This document shows, piece after piece, positions 1 to 5,356 of a stretch of DNA of 15,242 nucleotides (position 1 is its first letter; the number at the start of each line of letters is the position of its first letter). A program made the position numbers and the translations under genes. Under the pieces are notes generated by a model, which was not told the origin of the DNA, did not search any database, and saw nothing but the letters and a program-made list of their open reading frames with translations. Source of the stretch: CAMDWQ01 sp964543965 (GTDB taxonomy: Bacteria > Omnitrophota > Gorgyraeia > 2-02-FULL-51-18); NCBI GenBank assembly GCA_964543965.1, contig CAZJAX010000040.1:1-15242 (forward strand), in the 5' to 3' direction.

Positions 1-240
1 CTCTGGGCGCAGAAGTCCGTGAACTCGGCCGGCAACGACGGCCTTTTCTACGGAAATCCCGGTCTTTTCCTGATCCAGGTGAAAGCGGTCCTGGTGACGG
101 TCGTCTATTCGTTTGTCGTGTCTTTCGTGCTGCTGAAGATCATCGATGTCGTGATGGGTTTGCGCGTTTCCGAACGTGACGAACAGATCGGCCTTGACCT
201 CACACAGCACCGGGAAGCCGGCTACACGACGTTGGAATAA
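1..240 (+). CDS. amt: Ammonium transporter (Amt/MEP/Rh), C-terminal fragment
   Basis: The 5' end lies outside the window; 79 codons are readable from base 1 to the TAA at 238-240. The visible part has the last transmembrane helix of an Amt channel (hydrophobic run VLVTVVYSFVVSFVLL, followed by KIID), then the cytoplasmic tail GLRVSERDEQIGLDLTQH and a closing GYTTLE. The GLRVS...GLDL...H pattern is the conserved Amt C-terminal region, which in the family contacts P-II proteins and couples the subunits of the trimer. The protein conducts ammonium across the inner membrane. A P-II gene begins 12 nt downstream, the classic amtB-glnK order, which supports the call and suggests co-transcription. 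Promoter and start are not visible. Confidence 0.93.
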   Translation, partial: LWAQKSVNSAGNDGLFYGNPGLFLIQVKAVLVTVVYSFVVSFVLLKIIDVVMGLRVSERDEQIGLDLTQHREAGYTTLE

Positions 241-252
241 GGAGAAACCCCC

Positions 253-594
253 ATGAAATATATCATTGCGATCATACAGCCGGACCGTCTCGACGACGTG
301 CTGGACTTATTGGAAGAAAAAGATATTCATCTCGTCACCGTTTCCTCGGTGATGGGACGCGGACGCCAAAAGGGTATCTCGACGGTTTACCGCAGCCAAA
401 AGGAAGCGGGCAGCCTGCTTCGCAAAGTGAAGCTCGAGATCGCGGTCAACACCGAGTTCGTCAAGCCTGCGGTTGACGCGATCACGAAGGGCGCTTACAC
501 CGGCAACATCGGCGACGGCAAGATCTTCGTGATGGATCTGCAGGAAGTCATCCGTATCCGCACCAAGGAGACGGGGAAAGTGGCTATCGGCTAG
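253..594 (+). CDS. P-II family nitrogen regulatory protein (GlnB/GlnK-like), Tyr51 replaced
   Basis: The protein has 113 residues, the usual P-II length. AAGGAG at 239-244 lies 8 nt before the ATG. P-II trimers sense ATP/ADP and 2-oxoglutarate and, through the T-loop, block the Amt channel or steer nitrogen enzymes. Visible family marks are the start KYIIAIIQP, T-loop residues 37-55 with GRGRQKG at 35-41 including Gln39, the nucleotide-binding TGNIGDGKIFV at 83-93 with Lys90, and Arg101/Arg103 in VIRIRT. Tyr46 is kept, but position 51, the tyrosine uridylylated in proteobacterial GlnB/GlnK, is Glu (Gln-Lys-Glu-Ala-Gly at 49-53). GlnD-type modification at that site is therefore impossible, and control is probably by ligand binding alone. 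Position after amt suggests a GlnK-like role. The gene ends in a strong terminator. Confidence 0.93.
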   Translation: MKYIIAIIQPDRLDDVLDLLEEKDIHLVTVSSVMGRGRQKGISTVYRSQKEAGSLLRKVKLEIAVNTEFVKPAVDAITKGAYTGNIGDGKIFVMDLQEVIRIRTKETGKVAIG

Positions 595-611
595 TCCGTA
601 TCCTCAAACTC

Positions 612-655
612 AAACCCCTGCAAACGAAGCCCGTTTGCAGGGGTTTTTGTTTTTT
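612..655 (+). terminator. Rho-independent terminator after the P-II gene
   Basis: A perfect 14-bp stem (AAACCCCTGCAAAC at 612-625 pairing with GTTTGCAGGGGTTT at 633-646) with a 7-nt loop is followed by a T-rich tract (TTGTTTTTT, 647-655). It lies 18 nt after the P-II stop and ends the amt/P-II unit. The opposite strand lacks a T tract after the stem, so it acts in one direction. Confidence 0.95.
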
Positions 656-688
656 CGGCGTGATAAAATAAAGAAAAGGAGATCATCC

Positions 689-3043
689 GTGATCGTCAGA
701 CTTGAGGCCTGGGTAAGAAAGGCCAGACGCCGCTTCAGCCGCGACGTCTGGATGGCTCGGCTGCTGAGGCTTCCTTCCGCGGATCATGACGCCTCTCAGC
801 ACGGTCTGGTCATGGTGCAGATCGACGGCCTGTCGTTCTCACAGCTTGAGATCGCTATGCAGAAGGGCAGGATGCCGTTCCTCTCCAAACTCATGAAAAA
901 AGAAGGCTACATCAAATACCGCCATTACAGCGGTATGCCGTCCAACACGCCTGCCGTGCAAGGCCATCTTTTCTACGGCGTCCGGGGCTGTGTGCCGGCT
1001 TTCAGTTTTAAGAGCGCTGAGACCGGACAGATCTCTCACATGTTCAAGCCTGAGCTGGCGATGTCCGTCGAGAACGATCTCAAGACAAAAGGTCCGGCGC
1101 TGCTCGAAGGCGGCAGTTCGTACGGAAACATTTTTACCGGCGGAGCCGCCGAACCTCATTTTTGCGCGTCCTCGATCGGCTGGGGGACTCTGCTCAAGGC
1201 CGTGAATCCGCTTCGTCTTCCGCTGACCGTTCTGCTGAACTTCCATATCTTTGTCCGGGCTTTCGTTCTGATGATCGCCGAATTTTTCATCGCTTTAAGC
1301 GATGTCCTTCGCGGCCTGCATGCGGGCATCAGTCTCCGGGCGGAGCTCGGCTTCATTCCGCTGCGCGTCGCCGTCTGCGTGCTGCTGCGAGAGACCGTCG
1401 CAGCCGGCGCGAGGATCGATATCGCCCGCGGTTTGCGCGTGATCCATCTTAATTTTGCCGGATATGATGAGCAGGCGCATCACCGCGGCCCGTCCTCGGC
1501 GTTTGCGCATTGGTCGCTCGGCGGCATCGACCAGGCGGTCGAGAAGCTATGGAAGGCCTCGGCGAATTCTCAGCTGCGCGACTATGATTTTTTTGTTTAT
1601 TCCGATCACGGCCAGGAAGACACGATCGGTTATTCCGATGTGTACGGTAAAACGATCCAGGAAGCGATCAATCCGATCTTTAAAGAGAACATCGCTTCCA
1701 ATCCATCCAATACCCAGTACGGCGACACTTCCAAGCTTTGGCGTGACCGCCCGACCCGCCGGGATAAAGCAGAGCCGCCGGCTCAGCCTCCCAAAGAGAC
1801 CGAAACGATGATAGCGGCTATGGGCGCTGTCGGTCACATCTATTCCTCACGGTCTTTCTCGAAGGAAGAGAGGGAGGCGATCGCTCTCGACATGGTTTCC
1901 CAGGCGAAGATCCCTCTGGTGCTTGTGCCGAGCGGCCCCGGCAAGGTCCGGGTATGGAGCCCGAAAGGCGTTTTCTCGCTGCCGGAGCAGGCGGATCAGG
2001 TTCTAGAAGCGACTCATCCCTTTTTAAATGAAGCGGCGCGCGACCTCGTCGCGCTTTGCCACCATCGGGACGCAGGGGACTTCGTCATCTTAGGATGGCA
2101 TCCGGGAAAAAAATCCCTGAATTTTTATCACGAGCGCGGCAGTCACGCCGGACCGGGCCCGGAGGAAACAAGCGGTTTTGCGCTGCTTCCCCCGGACGCG
2201 CTGCCCGGAACTTTCGGGAGCGCTATCGATACGGGGGATCTGCGCGCCGCCGCTTTCTGCGCGCTCGACCGCGGCAGCAAAAATTCCTACTTCCGCTGCG
2301 CTCCCAAGGCGGAAGCTATATCGGTGCGAGTCATGACTTACAATGTCCACGGCTGCATGGGCCGCGATGGAAAGGTATCGCCCAACCGCATCGCCCGCAT
2401 CATCTCCCGTCACAACCCCGATATCGTCTGTCTTCAGGAACTCGATACGCGCCATACCGCGCATCAGGCGGAGATTATCGCGCAGAAACTCGAGATGACC
2501 TTCGAGTATCATTCCTCATTAGCCATAAAGACGGGCACCCGAGGCAATGCGGTCTTCAGCCGCTTTCCCATGCGGCTGGCCAAGAACGGGATCCTGCCGC
2601 ACATGCCGAGAAGTCCGCACCTTGAGCCCCGGGGCGCGTTATGGGTCGAGATAGATTTTTGCGGAAAAAAGATCCAGCTTGTGAACACGCATCTAAGCCT
2701 GTCACCGGCCGAAGGTCTTATGCAGATGGAGGCGCTCCTGGGGCCCGAATGGATGGCTGCTCCCTCTTTCTCGGGACCGGCGATGCTCTGCGGCGATCTC
2801 AACGCGATGCCGGGATCAAAGATCTGCCGCCGGGCCGGGCAATTCCTGAAGAATGCCCAAATGTCCCTGGAAGGCCATCAAGTGCTCAAGACTTTGCCCA
2901 GTTATCGCCCCATCGGTTCCGTCGACCACGTCTTTGTGAGTCCGCGCCTGGAGGTCGTATCGATCGATGTGCCCAACACCCGCCTGGAGCGGATCGCCTC
3001 CGATCATCTGCCTTTGATCGCAGAAATAAAGATCTCCGTCTGA
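689..3043 (+). CDS. Two-domain hydrolase: alkaline-phosphatase-like/type I phosphodiesterase fused to EEP-family domain
   Basis: The start is set at GTG 689 because AGGAG (677-681) lies 7 nt upstream; an in-frame ATG at 635 falls inside the terminator stem and is not credible. The product has 784 residues. Residues about 38-510 look like the alkaline phosphatase superfamily: metal ligand Asp46 in MVQIDG, probable nucleophile Thr87 in PSNTPAVQGH, Asp260/His264 in GYDEQAHH, Asp306/His307 in YSDHGQ, and a late His in GSHAGPGPEE near 486. About residues 548-784 form a complete endonuclease/exonuclease/phosphatase domain: TYNVHG, VCLQELD, VNTHLS, CGDLNAMP, SVDHVFVS and SDHLPLI hold the Asn, Glu, His, Asp and Asn catalytic set. 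A hydrophobic stretch (about 178-233) interrupts the first domain and may sit in or on the membrane. No signal peptide is seen. The substrate is unknown; phosphodiester lipids, nucleotides or sugar phosphates are all possible. Confidence 0.85.
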   Translation: MIVRLEAWVRKARRRFSRDVWMARLLRLPSADHDASQHGLVMVQIDGLSFSQLEIAMQKGRMPFLSKLMKKEGYIKYRHYSGMPSNTPAVQGHLFYGVRGCVPAFSFKSAETGQISHMFKPELAMSVENDLKTKGPALLEGGSSYGNIFTGGAAEPHFCASSIGWGTLLKAVNPLRLPLTVLLNFHIFVRAFVLMIAEFFIALSDVLRGLHAGISLRAELGFIPLRVAVCVLLRETVAAGARIDIARGLRVIHLNFAGYDEQAHHRGPSSAFAHWSLGGIDQAVEKLWKASANSQLRDYDFFVYSDHGQEDTIGYSDVYGKTIQEAINPIFKENIASNPSNTQYGDTSKLWRDRPTRRDKAEPPAQPPKETETMIAAMGAVGHIYSSRSFSKEEREAIALDMVSQAKIPLVLVPSGPGKVRVWSPKGVFSLPEQADQVLEATHPFLNEAARDLVALCHHRDAGDFVILGWHPGKKSLNFYHERGSHAGPGPEETSGFALLPPDALPGTFGSAIDTGDLRAAAFCALDRGSKNSYFRCAPKAEAISVRVMTYNVHGCMGRDGKVSPNRIARIISRHNPDIVCLQELDTRHTAHQAEIIAQKLEMTFEYHSSLAIKTGTRGNAVFSRFPMRLAKNGILPHMPRSPHLEPRGALWVEIDFCGKKIQLVNTHLSLSPAEGLMQMEALLGPEWMAAPSFSGPAMLCGDLNAMPGSKICRRAGQFLKNAQMSLEGHQVLKTLPSYRPIGSVDHVFVSPRLEVVSIDVPNTRLERIASDHLPLIAEIKISV

Positions 3044-3076
3044 TTTTTTTACAAGGTTTAACGATCGGTTTTGATC

Positions 3077-3082
3077 TATAAT
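3077..3082 (+). promoter_or_regulatory. Possible -10 element upstream of the small exported protein
   Basis: A perfect TATAAT lies 24 nt before the TTG start at 3106 in the short gap after the two-domain hydrolase. No convincing -35 hexamer lies 16-18 nt upstream (GGTTTA is the best), so this is a weak candidate. If it is unused, the downstream gene would depend on read-through from the hydrolase gene. Confidence 0.3.
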
Positions 3083-3105
3083 GAAGCCCATACAGGAGTG
3101 AGACT

Positions 3106-3596
3106 TTGAACGGAAAAATCATCGTTCTGCAGACAGTGTTGATTTTATCGTGCGGACTTCTATGCGCCGCCGAAGATGAATTCTCAGAACTGCGGGCCGA
3201 CGGCGTCGTCCTAGCCGAGCAGATAGGACCTGCGGGCGACGCTGAAAAGCTGAGGGCGTCTCTGGAGATCCTGCTGCCGCCGGTGATCGCAGCCGGCATG
3301 GACATGTACGCGATCGAAGGTGCGGAAAGCGCCGTGAAGACCTGGGTCAAAGGCGGTCCGCTGGAAGGCGACGCGAAAGTCTTGAGCAGCGTGCAGGCGT
3401 TCAACGAAGTCGAAAAATTTTACGGGAAGTACGAAGGCTATCACCTCGTTTCCCAGCGCAATCTCACGCCCAGCTCGAAGCTGATCTACATCCAGATGAA
3501 TTATGAAAAGGGTCCGCTTTTCGTGAGGTTCTTATGTTTTCTTTNNNNNNNNNNATGGTTCTGAATACCGAACCTGATGAGGTCCTGCGGTCATAA
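3106..3596 (+). CDS. Small exported protein of unknown function, interrupted by an assembly gap
   Basis: The gene starts with TTG at 3106, with AGGAG (3094-3098) 7 nt upstream. The N-terminus (NGKII, then a hydrophobic stretch ending in LSCGLLCAAEDE) is a signal peptide with likely cleavage near residues 21-22, so the protein is periplasmic or secreted. The mature part is mixed helix/strand with LEGDAKVLSSVQAFNEVEKFYGK and a strand-rich end (KLIYIQMNYEKGPLFVRFL). Ten N at 3545-3554 break the frame. Beyond them a different frame reads MVLNTEPDEVLRS and stops at TAA 3594-3596, which looks like the genuine C-terminus. The true gap must then be 2 modulo 3 bases long, not ten. Reading straight through the N run gives a false stop at 3562-3564. 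I cannot name the family; no catalytic motif is visible. Confidence 0.7.
3545..3554. other. Assembly gap (10 N)
   Basis: Ten consecutive N, the typical placeholder for a scaffold join of unknown length. It falls inside the coding region of the small exported protein. Bases on either side are unambiguous. Confidence 0.98.
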
Positions 3597-3606
3597 AAAT
3601 ATAAAA

Positions 3607-3635
3607 TTGTTAAAAAGGATTTATCTTGATAAGAT
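3607..3635 (+). promoter_or_regulatory. Promoter of the outer-membrane barrel / response regulator unit
   Basis: TTGTTA at 3607-3612 and TAAGAT at 3630-3635 are separated by 17 nt, and the -10 is preceded by TGA, giving an extended -10 (TGATAAGAT). Transcription would start near 3642, leaving a leader of about 27 nt with AAAGG before the ATG at 3669. The same nine bases, TGATAAGAT, form the -10 region of the promoter at 9926-9953. Confidence 0.55.
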
Positions 3636-3641
3636 AAATCC
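3617..3641. repeat. Perfect 11-bp inverted repeat over the -10 region (operator candidate)
   Basis: GGATTTATCTT at 3617-3627 and AAGATAAATCC at 3631-3641 are exact reverse complements separated by GAT. The palindrome covers the promoter spacer and the whole -10 hexamer, the usual place for a repressor site. No T tract follows on the + strand, so it is not a terminator for the preceding gene. Confidence 0.5.
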
Positions 3642-3668
3642 ATTCGAACCTTAAAGAAAGGATTTTCC

Positions 3669-4283
3669 ATGAAGAAAATAATTTTCCTTTTAGCGGTCAT
3701 AAGCCTTGTCCCGATGAACGTATACGCTTCGGCGGACCGAGTGGGGCAGTGGGACGCGGGCGTCAACATTGCCGGCAATCTGATCTCCGATGACCAGGGC
3801 GACGGCGCGGTGTATCTGGGCGGCAACTTTTCTTACGGCGTCAAAGAATGGATGGCGCTCGGCATGTCTGTCGGCTGGTCTGATTCCCGTTTTGAAGTCA
3901 CCAACAGCGCAGGTTCCAACGGCAAGGGCGGCCGCGTGGCGCTGATACCTGTATTCGGAGACGTCATCTTCCGCGTTCCCAACCTCGACAACCGTCAGCT
4001 TGTCCCTTACGGCGTCATCGGCCTCGGCGGAATCTTCGCCAACGAGCACGGCAACGGCAACGCTTCTGCGCTGGGTCTCTCGACCGACACTGAAGATGGT
4101 ATCGCCTTGAAGCTCGGCGCGGGCGTCGACTGGTTCGCGAACAACAACTGGATCTATTATCTGGAAACCGGCTACGTGTTCACCGATGCCAGCATCGAAG
4201 TCAAGAACCCGGACGGCAGCGACAACGATTCCATCAGCCTGGATTATTATTACATCGGCGGCGGCATCAAGTGGCTGGCTTGA
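3669..4283 (+). CDS. Outer-membrane beta-barrel protein (OmpX/OmpW-like size class)
   Basis: The product has 204 residues. The ATG at 3669 is preceded by AAAGG (3657-3661 region). Residues 1-23 are a clear signal peptide (MKKIIFLLAVISL... with small residues in YASA at the cleavage site), so the protein is exported. The rest alternates polar and hydrophobic residues in strands with Gly/Asn/Asp-rich turns: WDAGVNIAGNL, AVYLGGNFSYGV, MALGMSVGWSDS, LVPYGVIGLGGIF, IALKLGAGVDWF, WIYYLETGYVF, and a final YYYIGGGIKWL. That is the pattern of an 8-stranded outer-membrane barrel. The last residue is Ala after Trp-Leu instead of the usual terminal aromatic. It is probably co-transcribed with the receiver gene 14 nt downstream. 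The ligand or pore function cannot be told from the sequence. Confidence 0.82.
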   Translation: MKKIIFLLAVISLVPMNVYASADRVGQWDAGVNIAGNLISDDQGDGAVYLGGNFSYGVKEWMALGMSVGWSDSRFEVTNSAGSNGKGGRVALIPVFGDVIFRVPNLDNRQLVPYGVIGLGGIFANEHGNGNASALGLSTDTEDGIALKLGAGVDWFANNNWIYYLETGYVFTDASIEVKNPDGSDNDSISLDYYYIGGGIKWLA

Positions 4284-4297
4284 TCCGTTAAAAAGCA

Positions 4298-4687
4298 TTG
4301 AAAAAAATTCTTCTCGTCGACGACGAAGAAGAGATCCTTTCACTCCTTAAGTCCATCCTTGAACGCAAGGGTTATCAGATCGTGACCGCCGGCGACGGGC
4401 AGGCAGCCGTCGCCGCGGCGCGCGACAGCATGCCGGATCTGATCCTGATGGATGTCATGATGCCCAACATGACCGGCCGCGAAGCGGCCTCCGCTCTGAT
4501 GAACGACCTTTCGACCAAGCACATTCCCGTCATCTTTCTTTCCGGTACCGCGTACAATTCTTCGGGCGGCAAGGTGGCCGAGGCTTTTGAGGTGGATGGC
4601 AGAGTCTTTCCGACGCTCGCCAAGCCCTTCGAGCTGGAAAAGGTCGTCCAGAAGGTCGAGCAAGTCTTGGAAGGCCGGCAGGGATAA
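4298..4687 (+). CDS. Stand-alone response regulator receiver (CheY-like)
   Basis: The product has 129 residues: one receiver domain and no output domain. Key residues are all present: acidic pair Asp8/Asp9 in LLVDDEEEIL, phosphoacceptor Asp52 in LILMDVMMPN, Ser82 in IFLSGTA, and Lys109 in LAKPFEL. The start is TTG at 4298, fixed by the conserved KKILLVDD beginning of the domain. There is no good Shine-Dalgarno sequence, so translation may be coupled to the barrel gene that ends 14 nt upstream. A sensor kinase acting elsewhere would phosphorylate it, and the output must come from a protein partner. No kinase or chemotaxis gene is nearby, so the pathway is unknown. A bidirectional-looking terminator follows directly. 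Confidence 0.92.
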   Translation: MKKILLVDDEEEILSLLKSILERKGYQIVTAGDGQAAVAAARDSMPDLILMDVMMPNMTGREAASALMNDLSTKHIPVIFLSGTAYNSSGGKVAEAFEVDGRVFPTLAKPFELEKVVQKVEQVLEGRQG

Positions 4688-4688
4688 G

Positions 4689-4724
4689 AAAAAAAGACGG
4701 CGGGATCTCCGCCGTTTTTTTTAT
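4689..4724 (+). terminator. Rho-independent terminator after the response regulator gene
   Basis: The 7-bp stem ACGGCGG (4697-4703) / CCGCCGT (4709-4715) has loop GATCT, is preceded by an A tract (4689-4695) and followed by eight T (4715-4722). The A and T tracts make it able to work in both directions, although no minus-strand gene faces it. It separates the receiver gene from the SOS promoter. Confidence 0.93.
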
Positions 4725-4727
4725 TGC

Positions 4728-4756
4728 TTGACTATTGAACGAACGTTCAATAATAT
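4728..4756 (+). promoter_or_regulatory. Promoter of the lexA-dinB operon
   Basis: TTGACT (4728-4733), a 17-nt spacer and TAATAT (4751-4756) form a near-consensus vegetative promoter. The -35 begins only 6 nt after the T tract of the preceding terminator. The spacer is entirely occupied by the LexA-box-like palindrome, which implies repression by blocking RNA polymerase. Confidence 0.82.
4734..4751. promoter_or_regulatory. LexA operator (SOS box, GAAC-N4-GTTC type)
   Basis: ATTGAAC (4734-4740) and GTTCAAT (4745-4751) are inverted arms around a 4-nt centre, giving GAAC-GAAC-GTTC. This matches the GAACRNRYGTTC core known from Bacillus and other non-enterobacterial LexA proteins, not the E. coli CTGT-N8-ACAG form. 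It lies between the -35 and -10 of the promoter of a LexA-type gene, as expected for autoregulation. Confidence 0.82.
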
Positions 4757-4774
4757 GATCTCAAGGAGAAGATG

Positions 4775-5356
4775 ATGCCTAAAACCGCGATCGATCTGAC
4801 AGCTGCGCTGAAAACACTCAGGCAGTTCGGCCGTGAACACAAGCGTCCGCCCTCATTCGAAGAGATACGCGCGCTTTTCGGCTACAAGTCAAAAAACGCC
4901 GCTTTCTGGCTGGTGAACCAGCTCGTAAAAAAAGGGCTGGCGGTAAAAGACGCCGCAGGCAAGCTTCTCCTGGATCCGGCCGGCACCAAGCTTTTGGGCA
5001 CCGTCCAGGCCGGTTTTCCGAGCCCCGCCGAAGAAGAGCTCGTCGATACGATGAGCCTCGATGATTATCTCGTGCGTCATCCCGACCAGACGTATCTGGT
5101 GAAAGTCACCGGCGACTCCATGATCGAAGCCGGTATCCATGCCGGCGACCTTGTCCTCGTTGAGCGGGGAAGGACCCCGAAGGACGGGGATATCGTCATC
5201 GCGCAGGTCGACGGCGATTGGACGATGAAATATTATGAAAAGCGCGGCAGTTCCGTGAGGCTCATCGCCGCCAACAAAAAATACGCTCCGATCATTCCCC
5301 GCGACGAGCTTGTCGTCGGAGGCGTCGTGATCGCCGTAATAAGGAGGTATAAATAA
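4775..5356 (+). CDS. lexA: LexA-family SOS repressor with UmuD-like peptidase domain
   Basis: Two ATGs (4772, 4775) are possible. AAGGAG at 4763-4768 is 6 nt from the second, which I prefer (193 residues). Residues 1-65 form a LexA-like winged helix-turn-helix (RPPSFEEIRALFGYKSKNAA, then LVNQLVKKGLA). Residues about 74-193 are an S24 autopeptidase: cleavage pair Ala79-Gly80 in VQAGFPSPAEEE, nucleophile Ser115 in VTGDSMIEAGI, and general base Lys152 in DWTMKYYE. The Ser-Lys spacing of 37 equals that of both E. coli LexA and UmuD. GFPSPAEE and the LVRHPDQTYLVKVTGDSMI stretch are closer to UmuD than to typical LexA. RecA-stimulated self-cleavage would derepress its own operon, and the fragment could also serve the polymerase as UmuD' does. 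The stop overlaps the polymerase start by 1 nt. Confidence 0.88.
   Translation: MPKTAIDLTAALKTLRQFGREHKRPPSFEEIRALFGYKSKNAAFWLVNQLVKKGLAVKDAAGKLLLDPAGTKLLGTVQAGFPSPAEEELVDTMSLDDYLVRHPDQTYLVKVTGDSMIEAGIHAGDLVLVERGRTPKDGDIVIAQVDGDWTMKYYEKRGSSVRLIAANKKYAPIIPRDELVVGGVVIAVIRRYK

Noticed and set aside
661..669. TGATAAAAT as an extended -10 promoter for the hydrolase gene
   Set aside because: Transcription would start at about 676, leaving no room before the AGGAG at 677, and there is no -35 element at a proper distance.
635..688. Upstream ATG at 635 as start of the two-domain hydrolase
   Set aside because: It lies in the terminator hairpin of the previous unit and has no ribosome site. GTG 689 has AGGAG at 7 nt.
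2056..2625. 189-codon + strand frame inside the hydrolase gene
   Set aside because: It overlaps the conserved phosphatase end and EEP start in another frame. The product is Arg/Pro-rich low-complexity, typical of a shadow in GC-rich DNA.
3690..4343. 217-codon open frame on the minus strand opposite the outer-membrane barrel gene
   Set aside because: It mirrors a clearly coding + strand gene with signal peptide and barrel pattern. The minus reading shows no recognisable domain or ribosome site.
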